Of a stretch of DNA of 64,000 nucleotides, positions 13,680 through 25,363 are shown in pieces. The notes under the pieces are model-generated. The model saw nothing but the letters and a program-made list of their open reading frames with translations. It was not told where the DNA came from and searched no databases. Position 1 is the stretch's first letter. Every line of letters starts with the position of its first letter. Source of the DNA: Sitta carolinensis. Lineage: Eukaryota; Chordata; Aves; Passeriformes; Sittidae. Position numbers and translations under genes: made by a program. The stretch lies in the NCBI GenBank assembly GCA_032173965.1, contig CM063284.1, positions 106,020,410 through 106,084,409 of the forward strand, in the 5' to 3' direction.

Positions 13680-14420
13680 AGTCGAGGGCAGTGGGAAGGA
13701 GGAAGGCATTACTTTAGCGAGTTGCTCCGGAGGAAACAAATCTCTGGAAAGGGAAATGCCCTCAACGGCTCCCAGAGTCCCACGTCGGAGCGCTGGCTGC
13801 AATTTATGGCTGACAGGGAACCTACCTAAATTAGAGCCCTGACTCCCTATAGGTACAAATGGAGAAGGTAAGCGGTCGGTGCCTCTGCCGTGGCAGCATT
13901 CACACGCTTCTAACCACAGCTCTCAAGTCCCGTCCCAGCACGGTCTGGGCGCTGCACGAGGATCTTTCCAAAAACCTTTTGGAAAAGCTGCCCTGGAAGA
14001 CGCGTCCAGGGAGCGTGGCGGCAGTCTGCGCACAGGCAGCGGGTATTTATAGCCTGTGTCTGAATGAGCCTGTACAGATGCAGTTTATCTGGGAGTGTTA
14101 GATACTGTCTGCATGCTGATGATCCCTCGCTAGCAGGATAAAAGGGGAAATAAATAGAAGGCAAACCTGCCCGTTTGCAAAAATCTGGTTTTTTTGGGCT
14201 GCTTTGGGGTATCCTTAACAGGGCCAGCAGAATTCCCCAAGGAAGACACACACAAGGAGCAGAGCTGAGCTGTGTGGGAAGGGGGCAGGAGAGCAGCACG
14301 GGCTGTCCTGCTCTCTCCTGATGGGCTACGGTACCGGTGCCTGCGGGAGGGCAGCGTTCATTCGGCAGCCGCCGGGAAACACGGGTGCTCCTGCCCTGCT
14401 GTACGTCTTCCAGCAAGCGT
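13680..14420. promoter_or_regulatory. CpG-enriched patch, possible weak promoter or enhancer
   Basis: CpG dinucleotides are clearly denser here than in the surrounding DNA, for example in GACGCGTCC (about 13,999) and in the CATTCGGCAGCCGCCGGG stretch near 14,360. ATGGAGAAG is followed directly by GTAAGC at 13,859-13,873, a strong donor-like context after three codons. A GGTATTTATAG stretch at 14,042-14,052 resembles a TATA element. No transcript support can be seen, G+C content is moderate, and direction is unknown. It could equally be a conserved enhancer or chance. Confidence 0.3.
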
Positions 14421-16380
14421 TGTCACAGGGCCATCACATTAATAGGGCCAAAGATAAAAGGGATAAAGCACACGGGGAAAGCTGAATGAAACTGGAGCTG
14501 CACGAGTGCCGTAATAGCCAAACCTGGCGAACATGTAATGTCAACAACATAAGTTACAACTGAGCTTCTGAACCTGCAGTGAAAGAAATAGAAGACAAAG
14601 GTGAAAATGGGGAAAAACTGGGTAAGAGGGAGGGCAAAAAAAAGGTATTCCTCAGCCTTGCACACAGCCATTACGATAATCCAAGCAGCATCCAGCATCA
14701 GGTTACACACTGAAAACAAGGTCTTAAATGGGAGAGAAACTTGATACATGAGTATTTTTCTGTAATAAGGAGCTTTTTGTCTGTTTGTTTCCTTATACCT
14801 CATTCAGGATGATGTCTTCTTACATGAGAAAAACTACAGTGATTTTACCTGCTTTCAAGTGGAGCACAGATCAAGGCTATTCACCAGTGAGGTGAACAAC
14901 ACTGGGACACTGTGCATGGACAGACACCCTACGATGTGTGCAAGGAAGGGAGACTCAGGAGCCTTGGGATCTGATTTAAATCAAAGCACTTCAATCTATC
15001 TCATTTTGAATGTGTTTTACTGAGGGGTTGCCTTTAAAATAGGACTACTTGACATTTTTTTTTACTCTGGAATGTATTTGCTTAGAAAATCTGAAAAACT
15101 GGAAAGCTTATGGATACGGAGAACTGCAGAGAAATGCAAAGCCCAGCTATGGGACATTAAATCATAGACAGACAACTGGACCACTAACCACATTATTTCT
15201 CTAAGGGCATTCATGAGTATAATGGTTACAATCACAGAACTGGGCATTTGGCACATATTTCCTGACATTTCCTAAGGAGAAAAATAATAGTGCCATTATT
15301 TTGCAGTGCCAGATAAGTTTGCTCTTTTGTCCCAAGCCAGAGTCTAGAGGCTTTTCCTTAGCAAATAAGTGCAGAGGCACTGGCTCAGGTAAATCAGAAA
15401 GTACAAGACAGCCTACAAAAGGTGCCATGGTTGCATCCCCTACACTGTCGAATCTCAGCAACCTGTGACTCTGTGGTGTTTCAGAACCAAGCCACCCTAT
15501 GTGGTTTACCAGCCTTCAGGAATATTGTTTTAAAAACAGAGTGCAAGCTTGAATGCTGAGGACAGTTTCTTGACTTCAGAGAAAATGAAACCATTCAGCC
15601 ATATCCTGAGACCCAGGTGAATTTGGCAATACTTGTTCTCTCAATAGCTATTTTCACAGCTGCCTGCACCTGGCCATGCCAGAGGACTGATTGGGTACAC
15701 TGTGGTAAGATTCTCTGTGGCCATTTGTTCCAACATGTTTCTCTTGTCCTGTCTTAGGGGATGTACCATGACAATAGTAATTCAAGGTAGAGACTGAGTT
15801 TAAAATCTGTGTTTTCTATAGAAGCTGAGAAAGAAAAAAAAAAAAAATGTCTGGCCCCAAAGCTCAGGAGACTGGCAAACTCCTCACCTCTCAGTGTGGA
15901 AAAGCAGATATCTTACATGCAAAATGCATTTGCAAAACCAATACAACACTACGATGCATTCGGTGAGCAGGTTCAGATAAGGCTTGGGTATAAACATATC
16001 CCGTCCAACCCCCAGCTGCTCTGGGATCAATTTCTCTACCAGAAGTATCATTCCAAAGGTGGGCCTGTGACCCAGCATCAGAGGCTTACAGACTGATCAA
16101 CGTTACCTTAGGTGTGTAGGGTTCAGCAGTTCCATTACCAAGAAGCTACTCCACACAGTTTTAACCATAGTGCTATTTTAAAAATAAAGTAATTATCACT
16201 TTGGCTTCCCTGCAGCCTCTGTCTGTTTTGTGCAAAATCTGAAATTTCCTTTTGTGCCCTGACCCAGCCAGCGGCTTTGAATCAGCTCTGAGGGAAATAG
16301 GTCAGTTCAGAGCAACCTGGTCTGTTGCTAAAAGCAAGCTTGTACTTTAGGAAACAACCAGACTAGAAAAGTAATAAAAT
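14421..16380. other. Non-coding stretch between CpG patch and microsatellite
   Basis: No gene or repeat family was recognised. A minus-strand open frame of about 126 codons (14,803 to 14,423) encodes a hydrophobic, phenylalanine-rich peptide with no recognisable family. An A14 run lies at 15,834-15,847. The remaining sequence is stop-rich. Confidence 0.5.
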
Positions 16381-16732
16381 AAAAAAAAAAGAAAGAAAAG
16401 AAAAGAAAAGAAAAGAAAAGAAAAGAAAAAGAAAAGAAAAGAAAAGAAAAGAAAAGAAAAGAAAAGAAAAGAAAGAAAAGAAAAGAAAAGAAAAAGAAAA
16501 GAAAAGAAAAAGAAAAGAAAAGAAAGGAGATGAAAAGGAAAGAGAGAAAGAGAGAAAGAAAGAAGAGAAGAAAGAGAGGAAGAGAAAGAGAGAAAGAGAG
16601 AAAGAGAGAAAGAGAGAAAGAGAAAGAAAGAAGAGAAGAAAGAGAAAGAAGAGAAAGAGAAAAGAAGAAAGAAAGAGAAGAAGAGAAAGAGAAGAAAAAG
16701 AAAGAAGAAAGAAAGAAAGAAGAAAGAAAGAA

Positions 16733-16764
<32 letters not shown>

Positions 16765-16808
16765 GAAAGAAAGAAGAAAGAAGAAGAAAGAAAGAAAGAA
16801 AGAAAGAA

Positions 16809-16848
<40 letters not shown>

Positions 16849-16947
16849 AAAGAGAAGAAGAAAGAAAGGAAAGAAAGAAAGAGAAAGAAGAAAAGAAAGA
16901 AAGAAAGAAGAAAGAGAAAGAAAAGAAAGAAAGAAAGAAAGAAAGGA

Positions 16948-16979
<32 letters not shown>

Positions 16980-16981
16980 AA

Positions 16982-17017
<36 letters not shown>

Positions 17018-17057
17018 AAAGAAAGAAAGAAGAAAGAAAGAAAGAAAGAAAGAAGAA

Positions 17058-17088
<31 letters not shown>

Positions 17089-17130
17089 AGAAAGAAAGAA
17101 AGAAAGAAAAGAAAGAAAGAAAGAAAGAAG

Positions 17131-17181
<51 letters not shown>

Positions 17182-17522
17182 GAAAGAAAGAAAAAAGAAA
17201 GAAAGAAAGAAAGAAAAGAAAGAAAGAAAGAAAGAAAGAAAGGAAAGAAAGAAAGAAGAAAGAAAAGAAAGAAAGAAAAGAAAGAAAGAAAGAAAAGAAA
17301 GAAAGAAAGAAAGAAAGAGAAGAAGAAAGAAAGAAAGAAAGAAAGAAAGAAGAAAAGAAAGAAAGAAAGAAAAGAAAAAAGAAGAAAGAGAAAGAAAGAA
17401 AGAAAGAAAAGAAAGAAGGAAAGAAAGAAAGAAAAGAAAGAAAGAAAAGAAAGAAAGAAAGAGAAGAAAGAAAGAAGAAAAAGAAAAGAAAGAAAGAGAA
17501 GAAAGAAAGAAAGAAAGAAAGG
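16381..17522. repeat. 1.14-kb polypurine microsatellite, (GAAAA)n then (GAAAGAGA)n then (GAAA)n
   Basis: The plus strand is all purine over 1,142 bp except a single T at 16,531, leaving 991 bp (16,532-17,522) without a pyrimidine. Three zones are visible. 16,381-16,530 is built on AAAAG pentamers. About 16,532-16,720 is rich in GAAAGAGA-type units. The rest is mainly GAAA tetramers broken by GAAAA, GAA and GGAAA units. Frames of about 340-410 codons on both strands read only Lys/Glu/Arg or Phe/Leu/Ser and are not genes. Such tracts can form intramolecular triplexes (general knowledge) and are often misassembled in length. Confidence 0.98.
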
Positions 17523-18139
17523 CTTTTCTCTGAGGATTTTCTGTAAAATCTGTGTCAAAACCCAAGGAAACTGTGTACATCACAGGCATTTAAATGAAAT
17601 ATTTAATAATGAAATTTATGACTCAGAGAAATGCATTTTAATAGTTCTTCCCCGGCACAAAGACGGAGGAAAACACACAGTTGGGGCAGGTAGAGATTGT
17701 CTGCTGCTGGATTTGTCCACTCTGGCTTCCTCCTTGAGCTGCAGCAGAAACATGGATAGCAGGGATCAGACTGGACTGCAGCAACTTGGAACTAGCAAGG
17801 CTGAAAGACTCTGACAACGTGAAAATTTGACTCATAAAGTCCTTTTTTTTTTTAAACTCTGAGACCTTTCACCCTCTATTTCCTTTGCCTTTTATAACTG
17901 CATAAGGTCTTCTAGGGATCCCTTCCCGTGTTCCTTGCTCAAGGAAGGTGGCACCCACTGGGACGTGAACCCAGCAAAAGTGATCTAATTCACCCATGGG
18001 TGCACAGAGGGATGAAAGGATGGGATAAGAAAGCAAAGGGACAAAGTGGCACCCAGGGCTCCCGGTTCTCAGGGTGCTCTAGGCACACGACCCAAATAAG
18101 CGTCAATTTGGACTTCAAAAGGGTGGACTGGTTGGGAGG
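17523..18139. other. Non-coding spacer before the CpG island
   Basis: No gene was recognised. A T11 run is at 17,843-17,853. G+C content rises after 17,900 towards the island that follows. Confidence 0.5.
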
Positions 18140-18600
18140 GGCTGAGGGGACCGGGCGGGGGCAGGCGGTCACTCCTCCCACAAATTTTGGCCGGGCGGCC
18201 TCTCCCCCATCTCCATCCCAGGAAGCATTTGAAATATTTCCACCCTGAAGTGGACCCAGTTCCCCCGCCACTTGTAGTGCTTGGCAAACAGCGGCGGCGG
18301 CCCGGCACATCCCGGCCCGGCCCGGCGAGAGGGAAGGAGGGAGGGAGGAGGAGGGAGGGAGGGGGAGGGAGGGAGGGAGGAAGGTGGGTGCCGGCCCCCC
18401 GCGTCCCACCGCGTCCCCGGAGCCCCCCCGAAGCTTGGCGTGGGCGTGAGCCTCCCCCAAGTGTGTGTTTTGGATGAGGCGGCGCATCAGCTGCCTGGTA
18501 TCAGCGCTGCGGCTCCGCCGGGGCGGGATGGAGGCTGAGCAGAGCCAGGCTCGGGAGGGTCAAGTACAGGTTGCTGCGGAGGAAAGAGCCGGGGGAGGGG
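18140..18600 (+). promoter_or_regulatory. CpG island, candidate promoter and first exon
   Basis: CpG density is high throughout, including a CGGCGGCGGCCCGG block near 18,291-18,304 and repeated GCCCGG. Sp1-type GC boxes occur as GGGCGGGG at 18,153-18,160 and GGGGCGGG at 18,520-18,527. On the plus strand AAG followed by GTGGGT gives a strong donor-like site with GT at 18,384-18,385. An ATG at 18,528 sits in a good Kozak context (G at -3, G at +4) and opens a short Glu/Gln/Ala-rich frame. Donor-like GT pairs follow at 18,564 and 18,569. No product is recognised and the frame runs into homopolymers if unspliced. Plus orientation is inferred from the ATG and donors only. Confidence 0.5.
18327..18384 (+). 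repeat. G-rich purine tract, (GGGA)n type
   Basis: Fifty-eight consecutive purines dominated by GGGA and GGAG units, with many runs of three or more G. It satisfies the simple four-G-run rule for a potential G-quadruplex on the plus strand and lies inside the CpG island just before a donor-like GTGGGT. Confidence 0.9.
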
Positions 18601-18723
18601 AGCCTGGGTCACTCCTCTCCCTGCTGTCTCTCCCTTTCTCTTTTTCCCTTTTTTTATCCCTTCTTTCCCGCCCCCCCCCCCCAGCTCCTTTTTTTTTTTT
18701 TTTTTCCTAACACTCCCCCCCAC
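18601..18723. repeat. Pyrimidine-rich tract with C12 and T17 runs
   Basis: A C/T-rich plus-strand segment includes C12 at 18,671-18,682, followed immediately by AG, then T17 at 18,689-18,705 and a C7 run. It borders the CpG island on the right. The C12-AG resembles a splice acceptor, but low complexity alone explains the match. Confidence 0.9.
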
Positions 18724-19700
18724 CAGAAGGGGATGTTGGGACTATTCCATCAGTGTGGTATGTCTGTGTAAACATCATTAGCTCCTATGAGCTGACACGC
18801 TGGAGATTTTCATTTCTTCTTACAAATCTCTCCCTTCCACAATAAAAATACCATGCATATTAGGCTGGATATGTTCGGAGGGAAGATGGAGATGTTTATT
18901 CTCCTTTGATCTCTCACAAAGCAAGAAGTCTTGGCAGAAGAAAGCACTGGAGACGGGAGAGGTTGTGGATCTCCCAGAGGGTGCTGGGCAGTCTTGGGGC
19001 TGCGGGGTGAGGGCAGATCCGATGGCCTTGCCACGGGCACATTGGGATGAGCCAGAGCTGTGAGGCTCAGCACTGCCTGGGAGAACCTTCCCAAACTCCT
19101 GCTGGCCCAGCCAGGCCCTGGCGTTCAGCAAGGCTCTCCAGAGGAGCTCTGATGCTCCTAGTGAGGCAAGGCTGTTTGCAAAAAAACTTATCAACAGAGT
19201 GCATCCGGAGAAAAATTGCTTTTTTTTTTTTTTTTTTTCCCTCTGGGGTGTCCAGCTGCCAGTGGGGTTACTCCACGCAGGGAGCTCTGCACGCGCTGGG
19301 CTTGGCTGGGCTCTGCACAGCAGAGCAGAGCCCTGTAGAGACCAGCAGAGCTGAGCCAAGTGTGCTATCTCCCTTGATCCACTCCTTATCTCCGGGAGCA
19401 GTTGTAGCAAGCAGGGAGCTCCAGCAGAGAAGCTTCCCTCATCCACTTCCCCCCTTCTCTCTGTTTGCCCTGGCAGAAAAGCAGCTCTCCAGTAACCAAC
19501 AGATGTCCACACCCTTCTTCTTCCGCAGCCCTCTTCATCTTCCTTGCCTTGATGCCTTGGTAGGTATTACTTGCTTCCCTCTCCTTAGTCATATTGGGGT
19601 GGGGGAGAGCAAACTTGGTGGGATACTCTCTGTGTAGCAGCAATGGTATCCACGGTGTACTTGCAGCTGATTTTATTGTTACAGGTTTGTAGGTAGCTCC
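18724..19700. other. Moderately G+C-rich shore of the CpG island
   Basis: The region carries scattered CpGs and a T19 run at 19,220-19,238. Open frames of about 196 (plus, 19,047-19,637) and 230 codons (minus, 19,512-18,820) pass through this G+C-rich segment and the homopolymer. Neither shows a recognisable domain, and the minus one includes a Lys run from the T tract. They are not called genes. Confidence 0.45.
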
Positions 19701-21537
19701 TTTTTTACACCAAACATGAACAACGTTAAGGGCATGGAAGTCTGAGAGAATCAGGCCTTTCAAAACAAGACTCTAAGATGTGCTGGGCTCGTTTCTCCAG
19801 CTGTGCTTTGCCCGGCTCACCAGGAGAAGGCAGCAATCTCCGCACAGCATGCGGGAGTCCTTGCAAGCCTTTGTGGTGAGACTTCAGCCAGTTTTGCTAA
19901 AAGTCCTATGTCCCAAAGGCAATCTTGGTCCAGAGATCCACCCAGACTTCCCAGGCTTTCTCTTTTTGCTTTTAGTAATGTTTGCTTTTGCCTCATTCTA
20001 GTGGGGTGTGTGTGTACTGAGCCGCATGAACAGTCGCAGCCTGAATCGTTCAAGCCATTCACAGAGGCCTGGATGCTGATCCAGGCTCTGCTGTTTCCAC
20101 CTGACACTCCTGTGGCAGTGGGCAGCCCTGCTGCTGGGCCACTGCACAGAGCAAGGCCGGCTCAGATGCTAACACAGAGCTAGCAAACTCCAAATGTCAT
20201 CCTTTTCCCCTCCACACAGCTGATCCCCTTCTAAGAGCAGGGATTGTGAGTGCTGCAGTGCAGATCCATTAGTCAGACTGCGTTGGGTAATCTTTCCTAT
20301 TTGTCCTCCGGCATTTTCTTTTCGTACCTCAAACCTCCTCTTCCTAAATCTCTGGGATTGAGGGTGTGGGCAGAAACCCCCTTGTTCCCTTGTTCCCTGT
20401 CCAGTCCCCCCAGTTCATTGGCTCAGTAGCTGGGAAGGGTTCTGTCAGAGCATTCAGCTCCTTCCTCCCACACACTTACAGTGATTAATCACTGAGGGCT
20501 CAATGAGGGAGCTTTGTTCGGGTGCTGTCTTTTCCCAGACAAACTGAAGTAATTTGTATCAAGAGCAACTTGTGAGAGGTTTTTCACAGGTTGTATGAAG
20601 TGGAAAATCCATGGCTGCAAGATAGCAAGCTGCTACTGCAAAGGAGTTTTGCTTTCAACTCTACCTATGTATCTGGAGTTATTTCATGGCCTTCAAAAGC
20701 CCCATTTTAGAGAGTCAGCTGGCTGACTAAGGACAGCATTTTGCTTAATAAGTGTCAGAAGTCAGAGGTGAAATGGTGCTATCACTTTTCCAGTGTCTGA
20801 GAATCTAGCCCTCATTCTTTGAATACATTTGTATGCCATGTGATTGCAGTTGCAGGACTGATAAGCCTGGAGTCCAAATCATGACCAAATAGTGAAGGAG
20901 TTAGGAATCCACATTTCTCAGCCAGACATGAAAAGCTAGAGCCTTTCAATCTGCATAGAAAAATAAATGATGAAAAATATTCATCAATTAGGCAGAACAA
21001 AGTCATGAATTCAAAAGCCTTGTTGAATTCATGTTATTCCTTTTATCCAAATAAGTACAAATGGAGATCTCAAAACGTACTTCTCTAATCACCCAGGAGG
21101 AAATGCCCATTTCCAAGTTTGGAAGATCTGTTCTCATGTGGCCAAACTTATGTTCCCTTTGAAGATTTTCCTAGAGGATATGTGTAGTCATTCCAGCATC
21201 CCTAACACATTAATTGTGTAGATAATGCTAAAATTTCTAGGCTGTATGATTTTAAGACATCTGTTTTATAAGACCAGATGGTTTTCTTCCATGGTAGGGC
21301 ATGAGCTGTGAAGTTACTAACCTGGCTCTTGCACATCCCACTGCTGATCTCAGACTGTTCAGCCCACTGAGAGATCCCACAGGCTAAATGCCTTTACAAC
21401 AGTGATAAGATGTCAGTTTTTAAGTGCTGGACATCCATGAATGACATTGTGAAGAACAATGATCTGAATACATCTCTATATATTCAGAGATGTCTGAATA
21501 TCTAAAAATTATCTTGAGTAAATAAGAAGTGTTCACC
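19701..21537. other. Non-coding stretch, no recognised element
   Basis: No gene or repeat family was recognised. Composition falls from balanced (19.7-20.5 kb) to A+T-rich. A local cluster at 21,463-21,500 has TCTGAATA twice, its complement TATTCAGA once, and a CATCTCT/AGAGATG stem-loop. Confidence 0.5.
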
Positions 21538-21552
21538 TTTTTTTTTTTTTTT
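21538..21552. repeat. Poly(T) 15
   Basis: An uninterrupted run of 15 T in A+T-rich DNA. No adjoining retroelement was recognised. Confidence 0.95.
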
Positions 21553-24500
21553 GTGGCTTCTGTGTTTATTCAGTGTTAATAGCTTAACAAATAGTTAGTA
21601 GATGTCTGAAAATAAATTTTTAACATAATATTATGGAAAGACAATTTAAAATTCACTTATGCTGGCAATCACAGGAAAATAAGACAATATTCAGTTTTTC
21701 CTAACTTGGGCTCAGTGAAATCAGCTGTAAATCTTCAGAAAGACTAATGAGATAAAATCTTGGATTTGCAGTAGAATCATATTTGCTAATATTTGAACAG
21801 ACCAAAGTTTCTTAAAATCATGCAGAAAACAATTTGGAATAAAGCCTCTTAAAAATCTCATAACTCAAACCCAGAATTAGTCAAGCCCTCTAGAAAAATT
21901 ATTTCAATGAATTCTTTGCCTGGACATAATCATCCTCCTCCTCCTCTTACAGCATTATTTTTAAAGTGAACAACCACAAATTTCTTGGGTTCTCATCTCC
22001 AGAGTTTTGAAAAAGAAGTTCGCAGAAATAAGTGGTTTTTTCTCCTCCTATTTTTGTACATTACTGTGAAATCTAATATAATAAATTGTGATTGAAGTGG
22101 GCTCATCAGGCAGAGCATCTGTCACTTCTGTTGCTTAGATTAGGAACCACTAGCTGTTTCTCCTGAAAGGGTCGCTAGTGTGAACTTTTCAGGCAGTGGA
22201 AAGTCTTGTGGGCAGAATAATTGTGCTGGCCACAAAGCAAATTGTAAAGAACTAAGAAGGTTTTTCCCAAGGCTAGTTATCAGCACAGAGCCTACGGAAC
22301 ACAAAAATTGTGGGACAAGCAAGAACTAAAATGGAACATTTTAAATGGATTTTTTTCAAAATTTATTAGAACATATGTCAAATATGAAATCTAATGAACT
22401 TTGCAATGCATATGACAAAAGCTACCAGAAAGCTGCCTTCCAGTGACACATTTCTTCAAATCAGTGTAGATGCAGAGCAGCTGCCATACCATTTCCCATT
22501 TATAATCTTTGAAAACCTTTGTTTTGGATAAGCCATGCGTATAATTTCAGAAATCACATAGCAAGACAATGATAGGCTGTATGATAAATGACATCATCAT
22601 ATGCAATCAGCACCATGATAACGACCCTTTATATTGCTGAAATAGCTTCCCTGCTTTGTGTTTACTGAGCAGGTATCAAAGCAAACCTTAGAAATACAGT
22701 GCAGCATATCCCATTTGTGAGGTAAAACCCCACAAATGATAGGGAGAGAAAAACTGCACTTTTCCACATCTGCCTTGCCAACATCTCAGGGCAGCAGCTG
22801 AGATACAGCAAGCAGGAGAAAACTGCCATAATACCAGGGTGTGCTTTGTAGATCTGGATGAGAGACTTTCTGTGTGTTTCATCCTGCAGATGCACAGCCA
22901 TCCTGAGCGCTCAGCTGGAAGTGGGAAAGCTCTCTGTTGCAAGCAGATCCCTTGAAATGACCCCCACATTGTCCATGCTTGGGAGCTCTCTGCAAAGATC
23001 TTGCCCCACAAATGCTGTTTTCCCCCAAAACAGACATGCTTACTTTCTCCTACTTGCAAAAGATGCCAAGAAACCTGCTCAGGCATTAACATCAGTTTGA
23101 CTTTATGAGGAATTAGTGAATTCACTGCTTTGGTGCAATTGCTAAATACAATTCTCTTCGTACCATTTACACTTTGTCTTGCCTCTACATGACTGCGGTG
23201 TAGTGTCAGACTCATCAGGCTCAGAATGGAAATACAAGGTGGTGGTAGCATTGATGATGATGACAAAACTCTGTACGCTTTGAAGGTGGCAAATGGGTTA
23301 CTTTTATTTTCATTGGCAACATTTGTCAGGGCAATCATTATTTGGGATTGCTGGCAGCATTGTCTGAAGTCAGCCCTTTGGGCCCAGGTCTGGGTCTTCT
23401 ACTTTGTAAGGTCTGGCAAGACTTAATCACTAATGCAACAGTTTTTAGACACCCCAGATTTCCCCATTAAATGGTGATAATTGGTACTTTTCAGGTCAGG
23501 CAGCACTCAAGCATCTAGAAAGCAGCTGCTGGCTGATACGCTCTGCATGTGCAGTGATTTTCATGCCCACAACAGCCCTGGGCAGCACTGCATCCAGTGC
23601 TACTCCAGTCTGAGTAACAGCACTGCTTGAAGAGGTGTGACTTTTGATTTAGCTGCCCGGACAGAAATGGTAAGTACTCACTGAAACTGCTCCTACTCAG
23701 CTTCCTCTCCAAGTTGTTATGTGGACTGCTGGCTGCAAACACCAGCACACAAAGCATGGCTTGGTGATCATCCTTCTTCTCCCAAGCTGATAATATTTTT
23801 ACCTGTAAAATTGTCCTCACATCTAAATCTGTTTTAATATTTAACTGTTTTAACATTTGTCAGTCGTTCATGAAAATCAGGCAAATGTCATATGCCAGTT
23901 ATACTCAGAGGTGACATCTCCTACAGAACTTCCCTGGCATGGCAAGGTCTGGGCAGCAGAATGAACCCACTGCCATGGGAGACAGCAAAATGCCCCAAAA
24001 CTGACTCTGGGGCCGTTTCCTACTAAACTGAAAGCTCCTTTTGCTGCTTCACAGCATGGTTCTCCAGGTGCAAACAACCTGGCAAGTTAAAACAAGATAT
24101 CAAAAAATGAGGTCCAATGCGAGCGCAACACATTGCTGCTTCTCTGTGTGGTGTGCCAGAACAGTCAGGTGGGAATTCAGATATAAACTCAGCTTTCACT
24201 AGTTTTCAGTGACTTATGGTGATTTTAATGACAGTTTGTTTGATTTGAACTTATAATTTCCTGCATTTTCATTTTGAGAAGCATGAGAAATACTCTTTTG
24301 AGGAGGACAGAATATGTGTTGTTATAAACAGCACTCAAGGATGGCACACAGCAGCCACCTTTTCTCCCTCCTGCATCAGCTTCCCTCTGGGGTCTCAACG
24401 ATGGCAACTTAATGCTTGTTAAAATATTATTTCCTGGATCATTCCAAATGTTGTTTCCTGGGGGAAGAAATACTAAAATAAGTAGAAAATTCTTCTTTAA

Positions 24501-25363
24501 AAAAACAAACAACATTTTCAGGCAAACAAACATTAAAATCTGACACATTCAGTTATGCAGACAATGGAAAAGGGAACTGATACAAAAGTTTAGACTTAAT
24601 TTTAAGCAAGAAAAATAGTCCTGTAGAAGGACATCTCACAGTGTAGTAAGTTCAGGTCCAAGTGGAATTATTTGCAAAGGTTATGAAATACCTCTGCAGT
24701 TAGAATGAGGAGTTTTTTCACAGCAGAATCAAGGCAATAGTCCTCCATCATTAAGTTTTTCTAAATTCTCACAAACAATTTCACTGTGAGTACACAGACC
24801 TTGAGAGCAGTCCTGGAAGAAATCCGAATGTCCAGTTCTCAAAACAAGATTTCAACATGCGTCACTTCCCTCCTTGGATTATTTTGGCCAAGGGTGACAG
24901 GATCAACCAGAACTCCAGTTCGTTAGTCCACGACAGCTAGATTATCACTGTCTGCAAGTGGGGCAGTTCTGGCCATACACATTAGGATCTTTTAAACATT
25001 TCCAAGGGTACTTATCTTGACACAGTTTTTTGTGCCTCTGAACAGGAATAGAAGCAATTAGACCTGAGCTGTAGGTGTAATCAACTAGTTAGGAAACTGA
25101 AAAATTATAAATGATAAATTCTGCCCCCAGTGTGAAATTTCAGATATGCAACAGAAGTTTCTTTCAAGTCAGGCCTCAGAAATACATATTTAGACAGAGC
25201 TGAGTTCTTTCAATTTGGCTTGGGTTTGTGCTAGTCTCAGGAATCAGGAAAAAAATGTGCATTAAAATCATCCTGAGTTAGTGAAACAAATTATCAAGAG
25301 CATGGGTGACTAGTCACTGGGAATGCTCTACTCTGAGAATTGGTGAGTACTCCATTGATGTCA
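21553..25363. other. A+T-rich non-coding stretch
   Basis: No gene or interspersed repeat was recognised. The most notable item is a minus-strand open frame of about 216 codons (23,338 to 22,688) with no identifiable domain. The 22.3-22.6 kb part is A+T-rich and complex. No RNA gene was seen. Confidence 0.5.

Noticed and set aside
14423..14803. 126-codon hydrophobic minus-strand frame resembling a membrane protein
   Set aside because: Hydrophobicity follows from A-rich plus-strand sequence read as Phe/Leu/Ile on the other strand; no conserved motif or defined segment pattern.
16347..17589. Three open frames of about 340-410 codons on both strands
   Set aside because: They only read the purine microsatellite, giving Lys/Glu/Arg on one strand and Phe/Leu/Ser on the other, with no unique domain.
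18304..18313. GGCACATCCC of the 34.6-kb minisatellite also found in the 18-kb CpG island
   Set aside because: A single 10-11 bp match between two G+C-rich regions is expected by chance and does not show shared origin.
18820..19512. 230-codon minus-strand open frame
   Set aside because: It crosses the T19 homopolymer (giving a Lys run) and G+C-rich DNA poor in stops; no domain or splice context supports it.
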